The notes below the pieces were generated by a model. The model saw only the letters and a list, made by a program, of their open reading frames with translations. It searched no databases and was not told the DNA's origin. A DNA stretch of 64,000 nt from Arthrinium phaeospermum. Its lineage: Eukaryota; Ascomycota; Sordariomycetes; Amphisphaeriales; Apiosporaceae. Below, piece after piece: positions 44,245-56,136 of this stretch. The stretch spans positions 1,488,001 to 1,552,000 of the forward strand of contig QYRS01000006.1 in NCBI GenBank assembly GCA_006503535.1. Reading direction: 5' to 3'. Each line of letters begins with the position of its first letter. Positions within the stretch are counted from its first letter, which is position 1. The position numbers were made by a program, and so were the translations under genes.

Positions 44245-45720
44245 GATGGGATATATCGGTGCTTGTTCGTTGTTGTCGGATTATGAGAAGGGAGGAGATG
44301 CTACGGGTAAAGCGGGAACATAATTGCAATTTGGGTCGAAGATCGAAGCCGCATTTTATAGACGAAAGGGAGTCTGCCGAGATGGGAAGCAGGCGGCCGA
44401 ACGTCGCAAACTCGCGCGGTATGCGCATGCCTACCAAGGGTGGTGAGAAAGGGGACAAGGCTGCGTGCCCAGGCTGCCAGAATCGTATATGGCTAAGCAA
44501 TCGGGTCACCTTCCCGAGCTAACATAAGCTTCGAGAAAAAGAAACGGGTGTGGTCGGCTACTGCTGCACTTAGGGGGGCTGTGGCGGCGGCGGAGTGTGT
44601 GTCAGCTTACGCCAATGCGGCAACCTGTATTGTATTACAGAAAGTAATTTCCCCAAGGCTTGCGATATGTATGGCTAAAAATAATCCTTGGGAATGACTT
44701 GGCGCGTATCTGTCTTAGTAGAGAACTCGCATCCACGTGATGATGAACGTTTTACCGTCTTTGGGTATCTAGGCATCGTTCTATGCCGACCGTGGAAAGT
44801 CCTCATATTGTAAATACATTCTGCAACTTTCTGTATTCGCAATACATGCCATAACAATGACAGCTACATACGTTAGTGGTTCTGACCAAGACTAGGACCT
44901 CTACCGCTTCACCTTGGATGGGGGGTAGAGTGCGAGGACTTTGCTCATTGTTGGTTCTCAGGAAACTAAGATGGAAGGCCTGGATCCCGGCCCGCTCCCC
45001 CCTCAAAACCTTGTGGCTGTTTCGGCATGATCGGGGGAACATCCACTGGCGGCCGTATAGCTCTCATGGCAGACGGGAGGAGAATGAATGTGGACGAATG
45101 CATTACTGGATACAAGAAGCTTTCGTCCATATTACCGCCAACAGCAACCTGCCCCGTCAGGCCAACAGACAGAGCTGTCATCCGCGAAGCGAGTGTCGTC
45201 GTCGTGAGGACAGGACCAAAAGTGGCTTCAGCAACAGCGACAGGCTCGGTGGCCGCTAGGGGGCAACGTGAGCTTATCGGGGTCCGTCGGGACGCTCCTC
45301 ACGACGCTAAGCGCGCGCGCCCAGCCCGGTGCTGGGCGGCCGACACAGCTTCTCGTTCACGACGGTCTACCGCCGACGGGAGCTGTACACAGCGGTAATG
45401 ACGACAAGCCAATCACGGGACCGCAAGCGCGTTAGGCGCAAACCCGAAGCGCGATCGCCTTCGTACCGGTGTGTGCAGAAGAACGGCGGCGGATGAACGA
45501 GTGGACTGCAGGTTTTCGGGGCTTGTAACATAGTAAGCCAGTGCTGCATTAGATCATCCGTGCTAATCTTCTGGCTGGCTGAAAATTGTCGATGAGGCGT
45601 GTGGCTTGCTGCAAGACTGCCTTCAGCCCTGAAACTCAGGAACAAGAGCTCAATGCTTGACTACTAGTTTGTTCTGGGATTCCGACAATGTAGGCCAAGA
45701 CGGAAACCAGCATTGATCGC
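44245..45720. other. Intergenic, 1.5 kb
   Basis: Upstream region of the cysteine-rich protein gene and 3' flank of the first HET gene. ORFs are short and domain-free. Nothing further could be identified. Confidence 0.5.
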
Positions 45721-47897
45721 TTACAATATATCTAAAACTTGGACCGGAGCCTGATTTAGCGCGTCAATCAGTATATCCCGTTTCGCTGCTTCCAGCCCAT
45801 CAATTTTGGATGTGCCAGTAAGAAGGCGAAGTGAACCAATCCTCTCGTAAATATACTTCCCACCGTCCTTCTCGGTATCCTGAACTAGGCGCAGCACTAG
45901 AAGCATGTCCGTTCTATCGCCCAAATACTGCACCATCCTCAAACAGTATACCGAGTCGCCAGGGGACACGCAGAGGCGACCCCCTGCGTCCAATCGTAGT
46001 CAGGCCACACCCGAGGCGCGACAAGTACCACACCATCTTCATCCATACCACAGCGGAACTGCAGATGGTATCTATGTCGCCCACCTGGGTCCAGGCCCGG
46101 CGTCAAAGAGACAGTGGCCTGTAGAAGCGGCCCCTTGATGCATAGCCGCCCAGCCCGAACCTGCCCAAACTCATCAATCCCCGCGCGCACAGCCTCGCAG
46201 CTCTCCACCTTGGCGAACTCGATGCGATCCTCCTGTTTCTCTTGGTAAATCTCTTCATCCCAATAGACCAACCCATCGCGGTATGTGACAGGCTCCGCGA
46301 CGCTAGCCCAGGACCAAGACGGCGCGATGTACTCGCCCGGTTTGTTCGGTCTCCCCCGCTTGCCAGCGCAGACATCCCACAACAGGTCGTCGAGGATCGA
46401 GTCCTCGAAGAGCCCCGCTAGGTAGGACGACCTGCGCTTCCCCGCGAAGGTCCGCGCTACACCTCCCAGAGCCGGGAGCCGATCACCGGGGAAGGTCAGG
46501 CGAAGACCGGTGTAGAACACGACCATGGATCGCCAGATGCGGGCGACGTAGTAGCGAGACTGTTCCAGCCACTGCTCGTTGCTCCACTTGCCCCCTTTAG
46601 TCTTCGCTTTGGCGATGGACTCGAGCGCCGACGAGTACATCTGCCGCGGGTTGGGCAGCGGCACGTCCTCGTAGTTGCCGAGGAACCCGATGTCGCCGCA
46701 CTCGCAGCGGCAGCTGGTCGCGCACTCGAAGAAGAGCTCGTGGTGGCCGAAGTGCAGGACGCGCGGCGACAGCATGCGCTCCTGGTAGATCCAGCCGCGC
46801 GCCATGAGGGGGAAGTGGCGGTCCGTCGTCAGGTCTACCGACAGCTCGTGCTGGACCTTCTCGCGGAACACCAGGAGGTAGTCCTCGCCCGCCGGCGTGG
46901 TGCCGCGCACCTCGAAGTCGGGCGTGTCCGTGAAGAGGCCGCCGGCGCCGCTGCTGGCTTTGGTGGCGGCGATGGTCAGGTAGGCGTTGCGGTAGATGCT
47001 GGCCATTCGGGCCGACTCGCGTTGCCAGTCCAGGCTGTCGTCCTGGATGATGCACAGTGAGTCGATCCAGATGTAATCGATCCCAAACTTCCTCGTCATG
47101 CAGATGGCGTCCCAAAATGTCTTGGATAGCTCCTTGACGTCGATCTCGTGCATGCGCTCCGTCAACGTGGCCGTCTTGGTCGTGATGATCTGCTGTAGGC
47201 CCCAGCAATGGCTGAGGGAGATGTACTTGGCGGCGGCCTGTTGCAACGCGGCGGTTTGTACCACGCGCACCTTACCCGTATGACGGCCGACGTCGACGAG
47301 CCTTGTCGGCAATCTCGGTGCGGAAGAACTCTCCAGACGAGCCGCCGCACAGTAGCTGACCTCGGGCTCATCATCCCCCTCCGAATTCTCGTCGCACATG
47401 TCCTCGTACTGTCCATGATACTCGTCGTCGCAGTCCCGGAGCCACTCGCAGGCCTTCTCAAACGCCTCCTCAGACCGAGTACCGACCGACGTCCTCAAAG
47501 AGATCGGCACATACTCCCAAGCCTCCGGGCAGGGACAATCCGGCTCGTCAAGCGTGAAGAACTCGACCTGGAAATCCGTCTTTGCCCCCTCGGCATCGAC
47601 CAGGCGGCAAGTGATGGTCTTGTTACTGTCCTCGTCCGCGCCCTCGCGCGACTGGTAAAGGAACTCGATGTCGATCGACTCTACGATATCCGGCGCCATG
47701 CCATGCTGCGACAGGCACCCCACGACCCCCTTTCGCAGGATATCGCAGCAATAGCACGTCGCGGCCGACTCCACAAAGCTGTTCCAAGCAATGTCGTCCT
47801 GCTTGACATGGCGCGTTATGGCGTTCCCTTCCAAGTATTGCTCCTCCGTCGGAAGAGGCCCCTTGCCTCGCAGGCCGTTGCACAGCAGGCATGCCAT
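45721..47897 (-). CDS. HET-domain protein 1, one apparent C-terminal frameshift
   Basis: A single exon begins at the ATG 47897 with a cysteine-containing N-terminus (MACLLCNGLRGKG). The HET domain starts at about residue 224 (YISLSHCWGLQQIITT) and continues IDYIWIDSLCIIQDDSLDWQ and ASIYRNAYLTIAA, then GWIYQERMLSPRVLHFG. APSWSWASV is typical of the later part. HET proteins mediate heterokaryon incompatibility, a cell-death response after fusion of unlike strains. The open frame ends at 45939, but the family-like continuation RLCVSPGDSVYCLRMVQY is in the next frame. One added base in the C5 run 45980-45984 links them to a stop at 45721 (725 residues, length divisible by three). The domain itself is undamaged. 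Confidence 0.88.
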
Positions 47898-48537
47898 TGC
47901 TGATAACTCGGCGTCGTTAGAAGCAGAGATTGTATATTAGGTGGGCTGCTTGCCTAGATCACTGCGGGGAAATTGCCATAGCGGCGGCCAGCCCCTGTCG
48001 TAAGCCGCGCCGCCTCATTCAATCGCTCGTCCTTTGGCATGAGAGTGTAGTAAAGAACGTGGCGACCAGTCTCCACGCCTGTCTGCACCAAACGTAAGTA
48101 AGGTACGTCCCAGTCGGGCTGGCGAATATCTTGTTCTTGATGTTCTTCTTTTTATTGATTTGTTTCTCTGTGTGTATATATGTATGTATGTATTTGTGTG
48201 TTGATCGTAATAACCCCGCCGCCACTAGGCTTTTTGTGTTTCACACAGCTAGTTCGGCTACACAGTTTGACAGTAAAACAGGCTACAAAGTGACAAACCG
48301 TCGGGTATTTGAAGATCAGTGTACAGCCAAGATCGCTTTAATACCAACGGTAAAATCGCCCCAGATCCTCCCGTCGCAGTGAAAAATAGATAATAGTATA
48401 GCTTGTTCCCACTGGAATAAACAATAAATCGCCATCTGCGTGTGTAACGTAGCGTACGCTTTTCTTTTTCCTTTTTTTTTTTTTTTCCTTTTTTGAAAAT
48501 GCGTCTGCAGCCTTCAATTGATGGTGCGGGGTCGCAA
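47898..48537. other. Intergenic, 640 bases, with low-complexity tracts
   Basis: Promoter of the first HET gene and 3' flank of the histidine kinase. It contains a TG/TATA/TGTA microsatellite at about 48169-48200 and a T-rich pyrimidine tract at 48460-48494. No gene was seen. Confidence 0.55.
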
Positions 48538-51500
48538 TCAGATGAGTCCTCTCGTGCGCAGTATTTCGCTGAGTTCCTTTAGCTTCACCGGTTTCGTGAG
48601 GAACAGGTCGATCCCGCTCTCAAACGCCTCCCTCTGCGTCTCGGCCGACGCGAGCCCGGTCAGCGCGAAAATGGGGCAGGCCACGGGCGCGCCCGTTTCG
48701 CGCTCGTGGGATCGGATCTGCCGCGTAGCCTGGAGCCCGTCCAGGCGGGGCATGTTGATGTCCATAAAGATGCACGCGTAGCGCCCCGGGTCAGCCTTGA
48801 AGGACTCGACGGCTTCCAGCCCGTCGACGGCCGTGGTGAACGGTCGGTTGAGCTTCTTCATGTACGCGCACAGGATCCGAAGATTGATCGGGTTGTCGTC
48901 GACGAGGAGGAATTGCGCGCCAAGCGGGGTTGCCGGCTTGGACGACGGGGATTGGGAACGGGACCGGAAGGAAATAACAGGCGGTAGTGCTAGGGAGGGC
49001 GGGCACGACGTCACTCGCGTTACACAACCAGAACCCTCTTGCCGCGGGTGGGATTCATTTTCAAGCGTATCAGATGACTTCCGTGGGCTCTGAATGGCGG
49101 GGAAGTACGACTGCGTTTGTGTGGCGATGGAGGCCATGCCCGAAGAGTCGAGCCATCCAGCGCCATGATTCGTTGGTGGCGTTGATACTGATTCTGCCTC
49201 AGTAGGTAGTGAAGATAGAGATTGTGTCGAGCTAACGGAGGCCGAGACGTCTTGTAGTTGAAGCCATCGGTTGAAAGCAAGAAGTAGAACCCTTGCGAGT
49301 TTCCGAGGACCAGTCCTGGGCACGTGATAAGCGATGCTGAAGTGGGAGACGGTGTAGGGTGAGTAGGGAACTTACGGCTGTGAGATGAACTCGTATATCT
49401 GACCGTCATTGGACAGTGCCGAGTTCATCGTCCGAGAATGAGCGACAACCGCGTTGGGGCATATCACTACGATTGGAGGCTTGACCGCAAACGCCTGTGT
49501 TTCCAAGGTCACATCAAGACTTGATTCCACACACATGATCACGTCCGGGGCAAAGCCAGAAGACTCCGAGACGACCTCCATGCCCAACCACCCTTTGCAA
49601 ATATTCTCAACTGCCGATACACCGACAGAAGCGTTGCTGGTGCTCTCATCGGCCGTGTTGGCATGGCCAATTAGACAAATCCGAAGCCCTTTGAGCATCT
49701 GCCGTTGAGCTCTGAAAGCGTCCTCTTCTTTATGCTCCGCGAGCTCATGGTCGGCCGATGGCAGAGGAAGCAGTACAGTTACTGCACTGCCGACGCCCAA
49801 CTGGCTCTTCACCGAGATTTCGCCACCTAGGGAGGACACGAGCTTCTTCACTAGGCTGAGTCCAAGTCCGGTGCCGGCGCTAAGTTGATCTACTTGCGCG
49901 AAAGGCTTGTAAAGGTCGTTGGCGAGAAAGTCCTGTGACATGCCTTTCCCAGTGTCTTCCACAACGATACGGATCATGTTTTGTTTCGCGCCACGTCTCC
50001 TTGTAGCAACGAGGTCCCTAGATAACCGAACCTCAATCCGGCCTCGCTCCGTGTACTTCAAAGAGTTGCCGAAAAGATTCATGACCACTCGTCGGATCGC
50101 GCCTGCAACGGTCCGGCACTTGTAGGATTCACTGGGCTCTATGTCGACATAGACTGCAACACTGGCCGGCACAGATGGTGTCTTCTCAACATCCTGAAGG
50201 GGGGAAAGGCTCGGATGATTCGAGATGTCCCCAAGGCCTGATCCTGAGGATAAGCCCCCACCAACATCGGGGTCAGTAGCTTTCCTCCGGTCATTGTGTA
50301 GAGAGTATTCTGTCGACATCCGGCGGAAGCCTGCGAACACACTCTCTACAACTTCCTCGACAAGCGTGTCAAGCGTGACGTCTGATACTTGAGCTTTCAT
50401 CCCATCTTCTATCGATAAGCCCTTCCGATGTGTGCCCCGCGCCTTGCGTCTCTTATCCATATTCATGAAGTGATTAACCTTGGCGTAGTCCAGGAGATGG
50501 TCCACCGTATCGAGAAGCGTCCGTCCACAGGTCTCGAGCGTATGAAGAATATTTCCCTGGAACGTGTCGATGTTTGTGTCGGCAAGTAGTTCCGTGCTGA
50601 GAATCAAGCCGTGAAGGGGAGATCTCAGCTCGTGTGATATCGAGCCAAGCACGTCCGATTGAGCCTGTTGAGAGCGAGTCGCCTCGAGACGGTGCACATC
50701 GGCCATTATCAGCGTACCAAACGCTCGGAGGTAACTGAGCTCCACTGATGAAGCGAATATGCGATTATGCACATAGGTACAGGCGAGCCCTCCAGCGTAC
50801 CATCTCTCTCGCTTGTCATCCCAAATCGGAGCGAAACATATGCTCCGAGCACCAGGAAACATTTCCAACAATACTTCGGCTTGCCGTTGCCTCGACCAGC
50901 GCGTCTTTGTGGGAGTCTTCTGTGGTTTCGGTATTGGTATCCCATCTTTGACGGACTCGGCACTATCTTCGGAAGACTCGCTCGTTTGTAACGCTCCGTG
51001 TTCATCAAAAGTGAACACCCTGCCGCGAGGGTGTCTCTTTAGTAAAGAAGAGAGAAGGCTCGCAGGGAGAGTCACAGGAGTTCCGGTTGGGGGAGAGATA
51101 TTGCTGTCCGAAATGGTCGATCGTGACGCCCCTAGGATATGGCAAGTTCCGCTATCGTGCCCTCTGGATTGCAGCGACATCTCATCGCTACTTGAAGAAG
51201 TGGTAAAGGGATCTGAGGACTGGTCGCGGTTTGCCGGCATGTCCACCCGAGCACCGTAAGAACCAGAGGACGCATTGAAGAATATTACGTCGCCGATATT
51301 AAGGCTCTCACGAATCAAATTCGCGGCTCTTGTGAAGATACCACCGAGTGATAAATCATCAACATCTGACGACAATGATAACCTTGACCGGAGGGACGCT
51401 GAAGAGATGGGAAGAGGTGGCGGGCTTGGCCGAGAAGCAGAAACGACAGGGTGGCCGACGCTAGCTACAATTTCTGTCTGTGTATCCTCACTGACACCGC

Positions 51501-52445
51501 ATTCCTTTTCGACGAAAGCATCCGAAGACGAGACATAGTCAACTCTGGAGGGTTGCTTTGAGGTTTGGCCATCGTCGGTCTGGCGTGCTGCGACTGATAT
51601 TGCGGGGCTCGCGACATTTTGTTTGGCGTGCGGCGGGTTACTGTTGAGTTGAAAATCGACCGTGGCAACATTATGATCGCTGACGTAGGATGCGACACCA
51701 AGCATCATATTCTCCGATCGCTTGAAGGCGATGGCGGAGCGTCGCGATTCAAGATGGTTCATGATAGTCCGGGCGACGTGGCGTATTACGACGTCCATCC
51801 TTGCGGCTTTGGCGTCTTCTTCAGATATAGGCTCGGTATGCATCAAACAGTACACCCCAAGGTTGATCCCATTTGGCGATCGAATAGGGACGGAAGCGTA
51901 GAAACGGGCGGGCGAGCCGGGTGCACAGAAGGGTTTCATGCAAAATCGGTCGTCACCTTGTAGATCGTTGACGAATGTGACGGGTAGTCCTTCGTCACAT
52001 GTTGAAGGGTCTCCGTCGTAGAGTAGAGTCCATTCGCAGACGCCATGGGTTCGGGGGATGGCCGTCTGGCATAGCCACAGCTCTTCGCCATCTCTCTCTT
52101 CGCTGCCAAGATTGGGAAGCAGCGAGAGACTTGGGGTGGCTTCAGCGACGATATACTGCCATTTCTTATCAAAGAGCGAGATGATGCCGCGTGCCGTTCC
52201 GGTGCGGCAGGCCCCTAATTGGGCCAAAGACGTGAGAATCGGGTCGTGCGACGTTCGCAGTTGAGCATTGGGTATTGGGACGGCCGTGTCGTTGTACGTG
52301 ATGTTGGCAAACAGCGTCGGGTCGTAGCTGTGGGTATGCGAAATGTATCAGAACATGACTATTCTCTCCTTTTTGCCCTCCTGACGACAGAAGCTTACCT
52401 GAGTACCTCACGTTCGCGAACTGATTCACGAACGCGGCTGCCCAT
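48538..52445 (-). CDS. Hybrid sensor histidine kinase with GAF-like sensor and receiver domain
   Basis: Three exons, 52445-52399, 52327-49376 and 49315-48538, join in phase to 1258 residues. The 47-base first exon restores MGSRVRESVREREVLSYDP, the usual N-terminus of this fungal class. A GAF-like domain spans about 60-205 (IISLFDKKWQYIVAEA, FYASVPIRSPNGINLGVYCL). After a long Ser/Pro-rich linker come the H-box LGSISHELRSPLHG (His near residue 578), N-box NLFGNSLKYT (about 766), G1 DTGKGM (about 809), FAQVDQL and GTGLGLSLVKKL. Another disordered linker leads to the receiver domain: FLLVDDNPINLRIL (about 1136), phospho-acceptor FMDINMPRLDG (about 1183), FALTG and LTKPVK. It should feed the Ypd1-type phosphorelay. 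All catalytic residues are present. I do not assign a class number. Confidence 0.93.
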
Positions 52446-54081
52446 TTCGACAAAAGGCGCACAGAGCGAAAGGCATTAGGCAATTGCACGGAAAGATCGT
52501 CGGCTTCTGGAGAGAGTTGTCGGCTTTACATGGAGGCGAAACGACAGTATGGTCCTTGTTAGAGAAGAGGCGACAGAATGTGATCCAAAGTAGAAGCCAA
52601 CCCCCGAGAGGGATTGGCGCAGAGAAGTGTGGTTGTAAACGCTAGCATGCATGCTCGCCTTCTCTGTACTACTACCTCCTAAGGACGACTTCAGAGTCTA
52701 GACCCAAGCCTGGCAAGGAGTCTGGCCGCCTCCAATTGCCCATGTCAATTTCTCAATTGCCATTCCAAACCCCGGTTTTGCCACCACCGAATTGATCCAG
52801 ACTACCCGTAGATCTCAGCATTACTGTATCGTTATCGGCTGTAGCCGCTAACCCCTGTATCCCCGCAAGATCGACGATCTATGCTCGTGCACACCCAAAA
52901 TCACGGCATTCAGCCGCAAGACGCATTGTCTTACTGGCTGTCTGTTGTCAGGCGGATACTGTGCACACGTTGAATCTTGGATGAAATCATAATGTCCTTG
53001 GAATGGATATACTGTATGGACCGGACGTTTCCGCGGCGTATTCTTTGCCATTGGCTGGAAGTGCTATTTGCATTTCCTTCCAGGTAAAAAGCCCACTGGA
53101 AAACTTGTTCGGGTCTTCTGCGCTGACTCCCCACCCGCCCACAATCACACGCCCAAAGAAAGCCTACAATTACGATGCGGCCGCATAATCGGACAGGCTC
53201 ACAGGCAAACCCCTACTTTTGTTGTGGATCAGCTGTCAACCACCTGCAGCTTCTGGGCACTGCGTTGGTTATGTATGCAGTTTATTTACACCTCAACAAC
53301 CTTTGAATCTAATGGAATCGATAAAAAAAGCGAGAGCGGCTCGTTCAGTGAAATCTATCACCACTTTCACTTCTTCATTGCCTGGGTTCTCCTGTTAAAG
53401 CACGTAGCATGGATCCCTTGCCCAGCCCACGAGCCGTTATGTAAGCTGTCCTGCATTTCACTAATGGCGACGCTTAACGCCCTGTGGCTTCCGGTGCAGG
53501 GGCCGACAACTGAGCACCTGGGCACTTACTCAGCGCCGGTGCTGAGCTATCCGGAGGGAGCTACCTGCCACGTTTTTGAGCCATTCAATCCGCCCAACAG
53601 AACCCGGTCTCGATATATATCACATCTAAACCACGCGCAGTGTTCCCTTTCAAAAAAATATCTATATGGCGACAACTAATTCGAGATGAGGTGAGGCTGG
53701 CTTCAGGTGCACTGCCCCGTTAAAGCTGCTGGCGCTGTGAAGCTGGGGGTAGTCCCGAGCACCTGACAATCGGCGGCGACGAACGTCGGGATGCCTTTGT
53801 TCAGCACATACGCAGCCAAAGGTTGTTGTACATAAGGAGTGACTGCTTTCGACGCGGGGTAGAGCGCCAGGATGCCCAATGAGGTTACAATTGGCCTCCA
53901 CTTTCCGGCCATCTTGATGTTACATAGGCTCTTCGGCCGCTCGGCATTTCCCCTATGGGCGTCGCGTCTTAGGCATTGAGGGATTGAATGGCCTCCAAGA
54001 CTCTATTGCGTGGAACGAATGCGCATCTCTGCTTTGTTCGTCGACTGAATTCGCCCGCTTCGCACCAGTCTCTCCCATACA
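52446..54081. other. Intergenic, 1.6 kb, divergent promoters
   Basis: This region separates the histidine kinase (minus) from the second HET gene (plus). An open frame at 53068-53679 (plus) is 203 codons long but shows no domain and a non-coding-like composition, so it is not called. A small minus-strand ORF is listed separately. Confidence 0.45.
53703..53912 (-). CDS. Possible small hypothetical protein
   Basis: A 69-residue ORF starts with a true ATG and has a hydrophobic N-terminal stretch (IVTSLGILALYPASKAV) followed by a compact tail containing two cysteines. No splice-consistent extension downstream was found. The amino-acid makeup looks more protein-like than other short ORFs nearby, but there is no recognised homologue, so this may be chance or a fragment. 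Confidence 0.25.
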   Translation of the reverse strand: MAGKWRPIVTSLGILALYPASKAVTPYVQQPLAAYVLNKGIPTFVAADCQVLGTTPSFTAPAALTGQCT

Positions 54082-56136
54082 ATGCCCATCAACACGTCAG
54101 CTTGCAAGGCGGATCAATCCTCCACCTCGATCCCTTATGTTTATCAAACTCTCCAACAATCTCATATACGAATCTTGACTTTGTATCCCGGGGAGGAATT
54201 AGACCAGCTACGCATCCACCTCCGCCATGTTCGATTGCCACCTTACGACCCGAACTTTGACTCCAGCTTTGAGCTTGGCGACTCGGCCCTTGCATACGAG
54301 GCATTGTCATATACTTGGGGCACTGCTACCTCAGGAGATGATGTCTTGGTCGATTCAGGCGATGGCGGTGGCGATGAAAGCCCGTACTTCAGAATATCAA
54401 TCACGGACAACCTAGCAGGAGCCATGAGACGCCTTCGCGACCCGGAAACCGCCAGGACTCTATGGATCGACGCACTGTGTATGAACCAAAAAGACAACGA
54501 TGAAAAGAGCAAGCAGGTTCCTCTTATGGCCCAGATCTTTAAATCGGCCGCCCGCGTTCTCGTATGGTTGGGCCCGGAGCGCGATGACAGCGCCGTTGCC
54601 ATGCGGCTCGTTGAGTTTATGTCAACGAGGGTGAAGTTTGACTGGACAACATATGAACACGAGTTTGATGCAAACTACTATACCGACTTTCAGACAGAGT
54701 TTGGCGTGGAATTTACCGCGTCGGCATTCGCGGCGCCTGTAGAATCGCTCCTGGAACGGGAGTGGTTCAAGAGGGTTTGGGTGCGCCAGGAGATCTCCCT
54801 CGCGCGACAGGCCGTCGTCTTCTGCGGCGCGAGCGAGATAGCGTGGGAGCTTTTCAAAACGGCGGCCCTAGGCCTCGTTTACAAGCTTTTTGGCATCCAG
54901 AAAGCCCTTGGTCTGTTACGCTTCGTGCGGTCCACTCGCATACAATGGCGGGAAGTGCGGGAGGTGTTGGCAGGTACGAAGTGCACCGACCCCCGAGACC
55001 GGGTTTACGGCATCCTCGCAATAATCGACAGCGAGGATATAGGCCTCCCGGACGTCGACTATAGTCTTTCGGTCGCTGAGGTCTACACATCAATCGCCGC
55101 GCACTATTTTCAAAAGGCAAGATATCTTGACTTGCTAAGGTCGTGCGACCTGGCGCCCAACCGCATGTCCGAACTGCCAAGCTGGGTTCCGGACTTTTCA
55201 ACCAGCTCTTCATCCAAGGAGTTCAATTCCAATGATTTTCTAGCCATAGATACTGTTCCCAGCGTCGAATTTCCCGAGGGGCCCAGAGGAAGAGCCATTC
55301 GCTTGCCAGGGGTAAAGAAAAGCTCCTTGAAGGCAGTCGAACTGATGGGCTCGTCACGAATTGAATCGGCAGAGGCGGTCTCACGCATACTGCAAATGGG
55401 ACCCGCTCTCGATGAGGTTTACGTAGGAGAGAACAGAACCTTCGCCGACGCGCTGTGCGAAGCCTTAGAGTGTGGTGATTATCATCATACCTTCGTCTCT
55501 TACCCTGCTCCCATACCTACATTCGAAGAAGCCCGTCGCGTCTCGCGTGGCTTGCTTTCCTTGGCGTCAACAATGCCATCGATAGGCATGGCATCTGACG
55601 GGGCTGATACGACAAGCCGTAACAGTCCCCAATATACAGCTCAATATGAAAGTTATGCAACTGGAATCCCACGCATGTGGAGGGGAGCTTTGTTCCTTAC
55701 GGAGGATGGCTTCGTCGGGCTGGGCCCGTCGTCAGCGTCCCCCGGTGACAGCCTGTTCTTTCCATGGGGCTGCCGCTTCCCTGTGCTGATGCGTCCAGCC
55801 CCCACCGCCAGCATATCAGAAGAAGAAGAGGGCCAACAACGGTGGCTAGTCGTTGGCCCATGTTACGTGAGCGGGCTGATGTCGGGTGAAATTCTCTATG
55901 GGCCGTTTCCTACAGACTACTGTATCGTATCGCACGTGACAGGCGTGGCTAGACGGGTGCGTCCCGAGATTCATAGGATGGTTATTCAGGGTAATCAGGT
56001 CATTAACACCGAGCGGGACATCGAGTATGAGAGGGAAAGGGTGTGGAAAACTTTCGACGTTGAGGATGTGAAACTAGTGACGCCTGAGATGGCAATTCGC
56101 AAGGGGATACCAATCACCTGGGTGGACTTCGTTTGA
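54082..56136 (+). CDS. HET-domain protein 2
   Basis: A single intact exon of 684 residues. The HET domain begins near residue 73 with YEALSYTWGTA, continues ITDNLAGAMRRLRDPE and LWIDALCMNQKDNDEKSKQV (about 127-146), then VLVWLGPE and FKRVWVRQEISLARQAVVFC. DPRDRVYGILAI and the C-terminal LTEDGFVGLGPSSASPGDSL and EILYGPF are typical of the heterokaryon-incompatibility 6/OR allele-like subgroup. The predicted role is triggering cell death or growth arrest after non-self fusion; specificity is not readable. It differs from the first HET gene in domain position and tail, so the two are not a recent duplicate. Confidence 0.9.
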   Translation: MPINTSACKADQSSTSIPYVYQTLQQSHIRILTLYPGEELDQLRIHLRHVRLPPYDPNFDSSFELGDSALAYEALSYTWGTATSGDDVLVDSGDGGGDESPYFRISITDNLAGAMRRLRDPETARTLWIDALCMNQKDNDEKSKQVPLMAQIFKSAARVLVWLGPERDDSAVAMRLVEFMSTRVKFDWTTYEHEFDANYYTDFQTEFGVEFTASAFAAPVESLLEREWFKRVWVRQEISLARQAVVFCGASEIAWELFKTAALGLVYKLFGIQKALGLLRFVRSTRIQWREVREVLAGTKCTDPRDRVYGILAIIDSEDIGLPDVDYSLSVAEVYTSIAAHYFQKARYLDLLRSCDLAPNRMSELPSWVPDFSTSSSSKEFNSNDFLAIDTVPSVEFPEGPRGRAIRLPGVKKSSLKAVELMGSSRIESAEAVSRILQMGPALDEVYVGENRTFADALCEALECGDYHHTFVSYPAPIPTFEEARRVSRGLLSLASTMPSIGMASDGADTTSRNSPQYTAQYESYATGIPRMWRGALFLTEDGFVGLGPSSASPGDSLFFPWGCRFPVLMRPAPTASISEEEEGQQRWLVVGPCYVSGLMSGEILYGPFPTDYCIVSHVTGVARRVRPEIHRMVIQGNQVINTERDIEYERERVWKTFDVEDVKLVTPEMAIRKGIPITWVDFV

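Noticed and set aside
47500..47900. Antisense plus-strand ORF over HET 1 (47208-47903)
   Set aside because: Overlaps a well-supported HET gene on the other strand and has no domain.
48460..48494. Long T-rich tract as a terminator or regulatory element
   Set aside because: Such tracts are common in fungal intergenic DNA and nothing else supports a specific function.
53068..53679. 203-codon plus-strand open frame upstream of HET 2
   Set aside because: It has no recognisable domain, an irregular residue mix, many rare-residue clusters, and lies in a divergent promoter region; most likely a chance ORF.
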